Shown here piece by piece: positions 8,457-17,935 of a stretch of DNA of 64,000 nt. The DNA comes from Prorocentrum cordatum (taxonomy: Eukaryota > Sar > Dinophyceae > Prorocentrales > Prorocentraceae). Under the pieces are notes generated by a model that searched no databases, was not told where the DNA came from, and saw nothing but the letters and a program-made list of their open reading frames with translations. The translations under genes were made by a program, and so were the position numbers. The stretch is taken from the NCBI GenBank assembly GCA_963575745.1, contig CAUYUJ010022392.1:450676-514675 (forward strand), in the 5' to 3' direction. Positions within the stretch are counted from its first letter, which is position 1. Every line of letters starts with the position of its first letter.

Positions 8457-9825
8457 TATTTCGTTTTCGTTGGGTTCTGCTTTGAGACATCTCCATACTT
8501 ATTTAATTGTTTCGGGAATGTTGTTCTGCGGGATTCTGGTTCATTACAGTTTTTTTGTTGTGTGTTCATTTTTCGGAAACATCGTTAATTACTTGGAAAC
8601 TCCCGGGACAGCTTTCGACAGAGGGGTTGACCGAAATCATTTTGGACAACTGCTCATTATCTATTTCGGATTGCGGATTTCAGGTCGCCGCCGTGCTGCG
8701 AGGAGAACGACTAGGCGCTCCAAGTACAATCGTTCTGTGAAAGTGTCGCTGCAGTTCAATGTCATATCTTCATTGTTACTGGGCCTAAAGACAGCAAGGA
8801 ACAGGTATGAGCGGTGCTTGCTCAGAGATGCCGTCGCTCGCTCCCGCATGCGGAGCTTTGCTCCGCCTTCGAACTCAGAAGTTCCATTCGCATGTGGGGC
8901 ATGTGCAGCTAAGCAAACGCGTGATTGCATATGCTCGGGCATAGCATCAATGCACGGGTGTGTGAATGACAAGCTCTTGTCCGAATTCGTTTCAGGTGTT
9001 CGATCGCCAGACAACCCTGTATATCAACCATATGACCCTGACGATCAACGCAAATTACAGGAAACTCTGGAGCATGGTGCCGCGGTGCTTCTCAGCCTGC
9101 GAGGTTCGCGCAGCATGAGTGTTCTGGTACGTTCCCGCCACCTTGTGCGCATGATTTACATTGCTGCCATGACGGGCTTGGCAGCGACCGTGGATGCTGC
9201 AGCGCCATACCTTGCTCAGAACGATTTCAGAGGCCTCAGGCGCTACCTTGATACTGCGGAGGTAGTGCACCGTGGCGGCCAACATCCTGGGAAGATTTGT
9301 CGCGGCAACCTGGCAGTGCAGCTTGTTCAGTTCATGCGCGTCGCGGGGAACAAGATGGCGCGTTTGCTCTCGTCGTGCACGGCTTCCCTGCAGACTGTTC
9401 GGCGGCGACAGGTGCTTCTCAGTCTTGCCAAACTAGTCTTCCAACTCGCGAACAAGCGCGGATTCGAGGTCGATGGCTGTGGAGCATACAAATGCAAGCG
9501 AATTCTGGAAATCACCTTGCTGGCTGGGCTCAGTTCCAAACTGACATTGCCACACTTGCTGCCTGGTGACCTTTGCGCTTTGTCTGGTTCGTGGCCGGTT
9601 CCAAGCGGATCGCGCCTTGGCTTGAGAAAAATCATGCCCGGCATGACTTCGAAGATTCGGGAGCAACAGGCTTTGAAAGCGATCTCTTTGACACTCGGCT
9701 CCGGCGGTAATGGCAAGTCGGTACCTGTTTGCACTATATCTGCAATGTTGTGCTTTTGGAACGAGCATAAGAATAACGTCCTGCAGTGGGTGCAGGAGTG
9801 GGTGCCCAAGATGCGGCCGCACTAG
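8353..9825 (+). CDS. Unknown protein with borrowed N-terminus and hydrophobic segment
   Basis: The ATG at 8353 gives about 490 residues. The first 34 or so residues are the same basic leader as the 5965 gene, acquired by the 425-bp duplication. Residues about 38-85 are hydrophobic (LIVSGMLFCGILVHYSFF) and could form one or two membrane segments. The middle has a Cys-containing stretch (CGACAAKQTRDCIC). The private repeat occurs in a different reading frame here (AVLLSLRGS near residue 245, and QVLLSLAK near 355). A GSGGNGKS stretch near residue 455 resembles a P-loop but lacks context. I recognise no family. The composition change at 8456 suggests the duplication fused a new leader to an existing frame; a degenerate gene is also possible. 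Confidence 0.45.
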   Translation: MVKKFLLKTKKGVTSRFLPAVVPTMEKKDLATPRSISFSLGSALRHLHTYLIVSGMLFCGILVHYSFFVVCSFFGNIVNYLETPGTAFDRGVDRNHFGQLLIIYFGLRISGRRRAARRTTRRSKYNRSVKVSLQFNVISSLLLGLKTARNRYERCLLRDAVARSRMRSFAPPSNSEVPFACGACAAKQTRDCICSGIASMHGCVNDKLLSEFVSGVRSPDNPVYQPYDPDDQRKLQETLEHGAAVLLSLRGSRSMSVLVRSRHLVRMIYIAAMTGLAATVDAAAPYLAQNDFRGLRRYLDTAEVVHRGGQHPGKICRGNLAVQLVQFMRVAGNKMARLLSSCTASLQTVRRRQVLLSLAKLVFQLANKRGFEVDGCGAYKCKRILEITLLAGLSSKLTLPHLLPGDLCALSGSWPVPSGSRLGLRKIMPGMTSKIREQQALKAISLTLGSGGNGKSVPVCTISAMLCFWNEHKNNVLQWVQEWVPKMRPH

Positions 9826-10039
9826 GCAGCGAGTTCCTCAAGCCTTGTTCGTTTGCCTGCGGTGCTTCTCAGCCTGCCATGCTGCTCAGTCTGCGTGTAT
9901 GCTCATGAACAGCATTCTCTCCTGTGGCCACATCTCGATCTTCCTTAAACATGCAGGTGCTGATGGGGCAGCGCCGATCCGTATTGACTTGGAAAAGGAC
10001 AAAAAAGATTGGAAAGAGTGAGGACACATCAGTGCGTTT

Positions 10040-10080
10040 GGCAACCTAAACACAGACTGTCTGTCTGTGCTTAAGTTGCC
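10040..10080 (+). other. 18-bp imperfect hairpin upstream of the RPA-like gene
   Basis: GGCAACCTAAACACAGAC and GTCTGTGCTTAAGTTGCC pair over 18 positions with two mismatches around a 5-nt loop. It lies about 315 nt before the next ATG and about 215 nt after the previous stop. It could be a transcript end, a processing signal or a relic of a transposon terminus. Confidence 0.5.
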
Positions 10081-10393
10081 AAGCGCAGACTGTCTGTGAC
10101 ATCACAAAACACTACAGTACACCACACAGCACACACATCACATCCATCCAGTCACGCACACATACAGCAACACGCTTTCTCGACTCCACAGGGGGGGTGC
10201 TTCGTGGAGGCATCACTTGTAACTTTGAAATTCTGTAATCATTGCCGTTCTGGTTCAAAGAACTTGGATTGCAGGAGTTCGAGGCAAAAGCGAGCCTTGT
10301 CCGCATCCGCTCACCCAGTCTCACCGTGCCGTGCACGGTGCTTCTCAGCCTGTGTCACTGTGCGCTCCACGGTGATCCTCCGGGTGAGCTACC

Positions 10394-12286
10394 ATGGCTG
10401 CTGCTGCAGAACAGCCGACGTCTCCACTGGGTTTTCTCACGAAGAGCAGCGCCAAAACCCAAGACTTCCTTGTCCGAGTATACAAGCCCAGGGAGATCAA
10501 GTACTCGTACAAGAGCAGGAACAATGGCCAGCTAGTCCATGCAAACCGATTCACATGCATTCTGCTTGGCACAGACTCAGAGCACTATTGTGAGGCCATC
10601 CTCAAAGGAACTCCAGCAGAAGTCCAAGCTGCTCTGAAAAAGTTCCCTCCGATGACGGCGTGGAAACTCTCCAGCGTCGGCCTGGACAGTCGGCAGCAGG
10701 ACGCTTTTGTGCATACGTCTGTTCGTGTCGTGGTCGACCTCAAGCGCACAACCTGCACTCCAGTGCTCAAAAGCTCTCCGGAGGAGACCTCCTTGGCATC
10801 GGCGCCGGCTCCAGCGACTACAGTGGCAGACATGATGAACATCAAATCGCAGCGTTGCTTCGATGTCATGGCTGTGGTTCATTCTGTTTCAGAAACCCGC
10901 ACTCCCGCTGGCCACCCTCCAGTGGCAAGTGTACATCTGGTCGACGGCACACAGACGAGTAACTCCAAGACAGCGGAGGCTGTGATTGCAGTCTGGGGAT
11001 CCACCAACATAGAGCTTTGTCGCTCTCACAAAGGACAACCGCTGCTGTTTCTCAACGTGGCGGGCAAATTCGACGGCAAACTGGAGCTGAACTTGTCGCA
11101 AGATCGCGTGGTGGATTCCGCATGCTCTTGTCCCAGAATGACTCAACTACACGACTTAGCAGCCACTCAAGACTTCGCGATGGACCGGGAGCAGCTGACC
11201 ACCGCTCATGCGGGTACATGGGATCCAGACCAGGCTTCGCAGATTCTCACCGGAGAAGCACTCCTCTCCTGCTGTGCCTTTCTGGCTATGGCGTCGGATG
11301 ATCCGAATGCAAACTTGCCACTCTTGTTGCAGGTCAATGGGATGAGGCTTGAGGAACCGGAGCCAGCCGACTCTGTGGTGGAGAACACAGGCGAGCGCGT
11401 CTTCTTTACGACTACTGCTCGTGATTTCAGTGGCTCGTGCAAAGTCGGCGTATCCCAAGCGGCAGCCTTCGCCTTGACTGGCATTGATAGCATGCAAGAA
11501 TTCAAAAAAGTTCACGACGAGAAAGCTATCTCCTTCCCTCCACTGAGCAATTGTCGCATCATACGACGCGTGCGCAATGTGGCTGCGAATGCACAGGATG
11601 ACACACCTCAACGGACTTTCGTCAACACGACTGTGGTGGCCGTTTCACCGCTTCAGATATCGCACGCCCCGAATACGTCTTACAATGTCGTCTTGGAGAT
11701 CCTGAAGCAGTGCCGCGAGAGCCAGGATGCAATGCTCGCGGCACAGCTCTCTGAGATACGGTCTTGTCCCTTCTACGGCATGCGCGTGCAGTACTCACCA
11801 GCGGGTGGCGGGGGTGACGCTTCTCAGCTTACCCGGAACTGCCACTTGGCAGTCGTTCTCGTTCGTACCACGCAGAAGTCTCGGTGCGTATCCACTGCGG
11901 CTGGCTTCGTCGTGTCCACACCAGGTGTCACGGACGCTTCTGACGGTGAGTCTTCCCACTCAGTGACGATTCACGGACACTGCTCAGTTGACAACTTGCT
12001 CTCGTTCAAAATGGATCCGCCCAACCGAGCGAAGCACAGAGTCTGCTTGTTGCTCATTACTGGCTGTTCAAAAGATGGCATGACGGTGCACAGCGTGACC
12101 CACATTGACGACTCCGTCGTGTCTGAGGCGCAGTACTTCATTAAAAAATTGAGAACACTGGGGATGCGCACAGAGCTTCAGCAATCAGGCGAGCATAAGC
12201 GGATGAATGAGTGGAGCACGACGCCGGAATCCGCCAAGAAGTGCCGCATTCTTGAAAGCCACCCCTCAGGAGAAAGCTTGAGGTGA
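10394..12286 (+). CDS. RPA-like single-stranded-DNA-binding protein
   Basis: The 630-residue product has an OB-fold segment of the RPA1 type at about residues 153-240: FDVMAVVHSVSETR, then VHLVDGT, AVIAVWG, and QPLLFLNVAGKFDG leading to LELNLS. This is the order seen in RPA DNA-binding domains (strand, D-G/S turn, W of the LTLWG-like strand, G-K-F-x-G). The C-terminal half (about 300-600) may hold further diverged OB folds but carries no clear CxxC zinc ribbon. RPA-like genes accompany Rep-helicase genes in plant and other Helitrons, where they would coat displaced single strands. Unlike its neighbours the gene holds only a degenerate private repeat (GDASQL near residue 475). The start (MAAAAEQPT) follows a repeat copy at 10337. 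The stop lies in the loop of a perfect hairpin. Confidence 0.7.
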   Translation: MAAAAEQPTSPLGFLTKSSAKTQDFLVRVYKPREIKYSYKSRNNGQLVHANRFTCILLGTDSEHYCEAILKGTPAEVQAALKKFPPMTAWKLSSVGLDSRQQDAFVHTSVRVVVDLKRTTCTPVLKSSPEETSLASAPAPATTVADMMNIKSQRCFDVMAVVHSVSETRTPAGHPPVASVHLVDGTQTSNSKTAEAVIAVWGSTNIELCRSHKGQPLLFLNVAGKFDGKLELNLSQDRVVDSACSCPRMTQLHDLAATQDFAMDREQLTTAHAGTWDPDQASQILTGEALLSCCAFLAMASDDPNANLPLLLQVNGMRLEEPEPADSVVENTGERVFFTTTARDFSGSCKVGVSQAAAFALTGIDSMQEFKKVHDEKAISFPPLSNCRIIRRVRNVAANAQDDTPQRTFVNTTVVAVSPLQISHAPNTSYNVVLEILKQCRESQDAMLAAQLSEIRSCPFYGMRVQYSPAGGGGDASQLTRNCHLAVVLVRTTQKSRCVSTAAGFVVSTPGVTDASDGESSHSVTIHGHCSVDNLLSFKMDPPNRAKHRVCLLLITGCSKDGMTVHSVTHIDDSVVSEAQYFIKKLRTLGMRTELQQSGEHKRMNEWSTTPESAKKCRILESHPSGESLR

Positions 12287-12297
12287 GCTTTCTCCTG
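12267..12297 (+). terminator. Perfect 12-bp hairpin around the stop codon of the RPA-like gene
   Basis: CAGGAGAAAGCT pairs with AGCTTTCTCCTG around a 7-nt loop TGAGGTG, and the TGA stop (12284-12286) starts in the loop. It could act in 3'-end formation, readthrough control or as a DNA hairpin. The role is inference; the structure is seen directly. Confidence 0.6.
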
Positions 12298-12709
12298 TCT
12301 TGTCAGCGATGCTTCTCAGCTTGCTGGACATGGCAAGCGTCTTTGTCCTGCGCCTTGCGGGATGCCAACTAGGTTTGCCTCAAACATATCGTTTGGTAGT
12401 TTCGTTGTTTATGCGGTGCTTCTCAGCCTGCACTATTTACTGTTGTGGCGTCTGGTGCAAGAGTAGTGTTTGCGGCCTGCATTCCTCCTCAGCCTGCCCT
12501 GGTTCCCTTGAGAGTGCCTGCACAGAGTTTCGGTCTGTGCTCAGGTTGCCCAACGGATTGATTCACGTTCGCCTGCGGTCCTTCTCAGCCTGCACTTCCT
12601 TTGCTACAAGCGCCTGTTCTGCAGTCGTTCAAAGTGTCTCGTTTACAGAGAATTTCCGTGTTTGAGAAAAAACATTTCTGCATGTGTTCCATTGGAATCT
12701 AAATCAGGT

Positions 12710-12956
12710 CATGGCCGTGCTTCATTGCAAGACAACCCCCATGTTCGTAGCAGTGTCGATATCAGACGTTCGTTCAGTTATAAAAGCGTTGATAGCAGTG
12801 TCTCGTTTTCGGACGCCTCATTGTATATCAACTCTGGCTGTGCCTCATTTCAAGACACCTCCCATGTGCGTAGCAGTGTCGGTATCAGAGGTTCCTCCAG
12901 TTATAAAAGCGTTGATAGCAGTGTCTCGTTTTCGGACACCTCATTGTATATCAACT
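12710..12956 (+). repeat. Tandem duplication of about 123 bp with stem-loop cassettes
   Basis: Two consecutive units share GTAGCAGTGTCG, then TTATAAAAGCGTTGATAGC and TCATTGTATATCAACTC. They form part of the leader of the Rep gene. The surrounding 12287-13200 otherwise holds 19-bp repeats (12415, about 12570, 13066) and CAT-rich sequence, with no gene seen. Confidence 0.7.
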
Positions 12957-13208
12957 CATTGATACCGAGTTTCCTTTCAGCATACGTCAATGCATAGCAG
13001 TTTATCTTACTTACTGGAACCGCCTCCATCTTCACTATCATCACGACTGGTTCACGTTGGCCTGCGGTGCTTCTCAGCCTGCAGATCTTTTGCGACCTCA
13101 TCATCGCCATTGATCATCATCACCATCAACATCACTGATTCACATCATCACCATCACCAACATCCTCCACAACGAATTTCCCTCATCACCATCATCATCA
13201 TCAATGTC

Positions 13209-13230
13209 TCCGTAGCCATCTTGCCTAGAG
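13209..13230 (+). promoter_or_regulatory. Spliced-leader-like sequence upstream of the Rep gene
   Basis: TCCGTAGCCATCTTGCCTAG (plus AG) matches the 22-nt dinoflagellate spliced leader at 18 of 22 positions by hand count, including its first 11 bases. It is followed by CTATCCT, as the other two copies are followed by CTGTCCT, and preceded by the same CATCACCATCATC tract. It ends 43 nt before the ATG at 13274. Confidence 0.6.
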
Positions 13231-13273
13231 CTATCCTTACAAAGGAACTTTCCAGCACCCACTGCACACAGTA

Positions 13274-16200
13274 ATGCCGCGGCATGCTGGTAGCTCTCGG
13301 TCTGGGCGCCATGCTCCTGACGTTTCTGCACCCAACAGCGGTGCTCCTCAGCCTGCTGCAGTGAGCAGTGCCCCTCCTCAGCGTGCTGTGTTGAGCGGTT
13401 CTGTCCAAAGGATTGTTGACCTGGTGAAGCAGTTCGGTCGTATACCGAAGCAACAGAAAGGAACGTCCGAGGAAGTGCGAGCTGAAAACAAGTTGGCCAA
13501 ACGTTTCTCCGACCACCGCGACAGCATTCCTAATGACGTTATGTTAGAGTTGCAAGCCCTCGAATGCGCCACGCCTTCAGAGTCAGCCGCTGTCAGCGCT
13601 GCCCTTCAGCGTTCTGCATTAAGCGGATCTCTGCAAACGCTCGTCGAGGACGTGAAGCAGTTCGGTCGTATACCGATACGAAATATCGGAACGTCTGAGG
13701 AAGCACGAGCCGAAAACACCTTGGCCAGACGTTTCTTCAGGCACTGCGAGAGCATTCCTAATGACGTGATGTTGGAATTGCAAGAACTCGAGGGGTCACG
13801 CGCCGTCAGCGCCGAGGAGTTCAAGCGGAAGCAGAAGACCGATGAGATCCTGCAGAATGTGCGCGAATTCGGCAGCTGGCCGAAGGAGAGCGCTCAACGC
13901 CCGCTTGCAGAGCGGCAGTTGGCTTGGCACATCCGAAAAACACGGAAGGCCAAGCATTTCTCACCGGAGCAGGAGGCCGAGCTTCAAACTCTGCAGCAGG
14001 CGGATACGAAGTCCGACGGGCTCATGCAGCAGACGAAGATCGAGGAGGTCATGCAGCAGGTGCGAGACCTCGGCCGCTTTCCGAAAGAGTCCGCCGGGCG
14101 TAGTGTTGCAGAGCGGCAACTAGGCTGGCTAGTTCGGAAAGGATTGAAGGCCAAGCAGTTCTCTCCCGAGCAGGAGGCCGAGCTCCAGGCACTCCAGCAG
14201 GCGGAAAGCGATGGCAAAACAATGCTTCGCATCGCGGAGGCGGAGGAAAGGCCAAACCCCATGGAAGGGTTCGCTGAGGAGGCGGGGAACAGGATCGACC
14301 AGGATCTGCTGCTGCTGGAGAGTGGCATTCGTAACAAGGCAATCCTGCGGCGCCTGGCCACCTACAAAGAGCTTGTGTCCAGCCGCGGTGCTCCTCAGCC
14401 TGCGCAGCACAGGGAATTTGCGCAGAGGTACGCGGAGCGAGTGCGGAGAGCGTTGGCTGCTCCCGCGGGGAAGAGCTGCTACGTCCCCGGCGGCGAAGTA
14501 GAGGGGAACCAGTTGCGCGTTTTCTCTAACCGTGCAGTCATGACGGGACCGCTCGTCTGCCAGCTCTGCGACTGCGATTTCTTAATAGAAGAGGACTTTG
14601 CGCGGCATAAGCAGTGCAACCACGCCGGCGAGGCAGAATACCGCAAACGGGTGCTGTACCTGATGGCACACGCTGGCTGCAGGCCGATAGCCGCTCAAGA
14701 GAAGAGGATCATGGTGCAGAATTTTGCTTTCTTCCAACAGTTCTGTCACCCTGGCAGCAAGTCCAACCGCTTCTCGGGCGGCGAGGCGGTGCCCCGAAGC
14801 GAGGCAGCCTGCGTAGTCTGTGCGCAGAAAGACTACCTGGAGCATCGCCACAAACTCAGCCTGTTTGGAGCAGTGCCGGAGGAGCGTGTCTTTGAGCACT
14901 GCGCCGACTCAGCAAGCGATCGTGATGACCTATCCGATGGCGAGGCAGATGCTCCACCCAAGCGTGCTCTGGTGAAGCACCGCGGGGTGTACTACTTGCA
15001 GTCCCCGGAGCTCGTGCAGAAGCTCCTGGACGTGGACAGGTACAGGCAGCGGTGGCCACTGATCCCGTGCGAACAGCTGCACGCGTCCAGCGTTCAGCAT
15101 CCGGAGCACCCAGAGTGGCGGTGGCTGCTGCACTCCCGCCGAGTCCCTGTGGTTGCACCACCAGAAGCAACGGCGGGAACCTGCGGTGCTTCTCAGCCTG
15201 CTGCCGACAGGTCCGGCGGAGCTTCTCAGCCTGCGGACGAGAGGCCTCCGTGCGCAGGAGTGGGAGATGCCAGCGCGTTGGTGTGGGTCTGTTGGGATTG
15301 CCTCAATGACCTGTGCGCCAAGAAACCGAAGATGCCGCTAAACGCCCTGGTCAACGACAACTGGATCGGCCGGGAGCTCATGCTCGTCCGCAACGCTTCG
15401 AAAGCTACTAAGATGCTGGCGCCCCTTGGCCGATGCTGTTGGAAGCAAGTCCGCCTCGGCAAGGGCGCTCCGGATGTCCAGCAGAAAGGCATCTCGGGCA
15501 ACACTATCCTCTTCGCCCAGCCCACGGCGCAAATCCCGACCATGGAGCTGCCCCCGGAGCAGGGCGCGCTTGTGGACTCTCTGAACATCGTTTTCTCGGG
15601 CGCCGCGCACAAACTCCACAAGGCGTACTGGGCAACAGTCAAGCGCGGCGAGTATATGCAGATCGTGAGGGAGCGCAAGCAGCAGTGCGCAACCTTTTCC
15701 GAGGTATCCGTCCGGGAGGATGTTGCCCCGACACGGCTGCCGGAGGACGGCGTGCCCGACCACATCCAAGCCTGTCTGCAACCAGTGGACGGTGCGGACA
15801 AAGCCCCGGTACGTCTGTTGGGGCCAGCATCCAGGGCGCCGGAAGTGGGCAGAGACGACGAGGCGGGAGACGAGTCTGACGAGTCTGACGAGGAGAAAGA
15901 CGGAGAAGCAGCAGAACAGCCTGACATGGCCTACCTGCATGAAAATGTGGCAGAGTTCACAGTTGCAGTGGATCCAGTGCATGACATCGCTCCAGTCCGA
16001 ATGATGCAAGCACTGCAAGGCACGCTGGTGGCGCTGCAGGAGCAGGCAGCACGCATCGCCAAGAACGAGGTGACACCGACAGTGGCAGACAGCAGCGGTG
16101 CTCTTCAGCCTGTTGCCGACGAGGGCGGCAGGCATACGATGCGCAGCATGGTTCTCGATGTGCAGAGTGCTGCTCGTTCGTTCGACGAGCGAGCGCAGGT

Positions 16201-16420
16201 GGCGCTGGAGAAAGCGCAAGCAGGAGCAGACGCGTGCAGGGCTGTGGGCCCGCACTCTTTATCGGTGCCTACGCAGAAACCCTTGAGTTCTTTCGACAGC
16301 AGGTCTTGGCCGGCGTGCTACACAGAGTTCTGGTTCGGGGACGGCGCGCCGAACCTCGAGCGGGAGCGGCCCATGCTGTTCGAACAGGTCTTCCCCAGGA
16401 ATACTACTTATGCTACCAGT
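13274..16420 (+). CDS. Rep-helicase, N-terminal part (helical repeats, zinc fingers, DUF6570-like)
   Basis: Four tandem repeats of about 50 residues (about 38-325) share the pattern V(K/R)xFGRxP...AExxLA...PxxxxxELQxLE, a helical repeat type common in dinoflagellate proteins. A C2H2-like finger (CQLCDCDF then HKQCNH, about 430-455) and a CVVC region (about 515) follow. From about residue 670 comes CWDCLNDLCAKKPKMPLNAL, then NDNWIG and KGISGNTILFAQ, matching the DUF6570-type region that precedes the Rep domain in Helitron proteins. Private repeats occur in linkers (GAPQPA, GASQPA, GALQPV). The frame stays open into the minisatellite to a stop at 16921, but protein character ends near 16410 (ERPMLFEQVFPRNT). 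The frame of 17924-23692 is the same, so this is the first part of one split gene. Confidence 0.75.
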
Positions 16421-17935
16421 GTTGATAGAGGAGTCGATCCAGTGATAGCAGTGTGTCGTTTGGACCTACATGTGTTGATAGCAGTGTCTCGTTTGGACCT
16501 ACATCCATTGATCGCAGTGTCTTGTTTGTACCTACGTGCGTTGATAGCAGTGTCTCGTTTGGACCTACATGTGTTGATAACAGTGTTTCGTTTGGATCTA
16601 CACCCACTGATACCACTGTCTCGTTTGGACCTACATGTGTCGATAGCAGTATCTCGTTTGGACCTACACATGTTGATAGCAGTGTCTCGTTTGGACCTAC
16701 ATCCATTGAAAGCACTGTTCCGTTTGAACCTACATGTGTTGATAGCAGTGTCTCGTTTGGACTTACATGTGTTGATAGCAGTGTCTCGTTTGGACATACA
16801 TCGATTGATAACAAGGTTGCGTTTGGGCAGCGTCTCCTCTGGATCTACATGTGTTGTTAGCAGTGTCTCGTTTGGACCTACATGTGTTGATAGCAGTCTC
16901 CTTTGGACCTACATCCATTGATAGCAGTGTCTTGTTTGTACCTACATGCGTTGATAGCAGTGTCTCGTTTGGACCTACACGTGTTGATAGCAGGGTTTCG
17001 TTTGGATCTACACCCACTGATCCCATGGTCTCGTTTGGACCTACAAGTGTTGTTCGCAGTGTTGCGTTTTGACCTACATGTGTTGATAGCAGTGTCTCGT
17101 TTGGACCTACATCCATTGATGGCAATGTCTCGTTTGTACCTACATGCGTTGATAGCAGTGTCTCGTTTGGACCTACATGTGTTGATAGCAGTGTCTCGTT
17201 TGGACCTACATCCATTGATAGCACTGTTCCGTTTGGACCTACATGCGTTGATGGCAGTGTCTCGTTTGGACCTACATGTGTTGATAGCAGTGTCGCGTTT
17301 GGATCTACACCCACTGATCCCATTGTCTCGTTTGGACCTACATGTGTTGTTCGCAGTGTTGCGTTTTGACCTACGCGCGTTGATAGCAGTGTCTCGTTTG
17401 GACCTACATCCATTGATGGCAGTGTCTCGTTTGTACCTACATGCGTTGATAGCAGTGTCTCGTTTGGACCTACATATGTGGATAACAGTGTCTCGTTTGA
17501 ACCTACATCCATTGATAGCACTGTTCCGTTTGGACCTACATGCGTTGATGGCAGTGTCTCGTTTGGACCTACATGTGTTGATAGCAGTGTCTCGTTTGGA
17601 CATACATCAATTGATAGCAGTGTTGCGTTTGAACCTACATGTACATGTGTTGATAGCAGGGTCTCGTTCGGACTCACATCCATTGATAGCAGTGTCTTGT
17701 TGGTACCTACGCGCGTTGATAGCAGTGTCTCGTTTGGACCTACATGTGTTGATAGCAGTGTCTCGTTTGGACCTACATCCATTGATCGCACTGTTCCGTT
17801 TGGACCTACATGCGTTGATAGCAGTGTCTCGTTTGGACCTACATGTGTTGATAGCAGTGTCTCGTTTGGACCTACATCCATTGAACGCAAGGTTGCGTTT
17901 GGACCTACATGTCTTCATAGCAGTGTCACGTTTCT
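16413..17935 (+). repeat. 33-bp minisatellite, about 46 units, splitting the Rep-helicase gene
   Basis: The unit is GTTGATAGCAGTGTCTCG plus TTTGGACCTACATGT, with variants CCATTGATAGC and ACACCCACTGATACC. Higher-order blocks of several units recur. Because 33 is a multiple of 3, long frames stay open on both strands (for example DSSVSFGPT, NETLLSTHVGP). The frame of the flanking gene is broken by TAG at 16919-16921 and by further stops. A GT-AG excision of 16421-17923 removes 1503 nt (3 x 501) and joins the flanks in frame, so the array may be an intron. An array that has broken the gene is the alternative. Confidence 0.85.

Noticed and set aside
8353-9825. P-loop ATPase based on GSGGNGKS
   Set aside because: The motif is at the extreme C-terminus with no Walker B or flanking fold, so it is probably chance.
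16763-17890. Long minus-strand and alternative + strand frames (NETLLSTHVGP, DSSVSFGPT) across the minisatellite
   Set aside because: The 33-bp period keeps all frames in register; the repeats themselves explain the open frames, and the flanking gene's own frame has stops here.
16413-17935. CRISPR array
   Set aside because: Units are contiguous with no spacers, the context is eukaryotic, and no cas genes are present.
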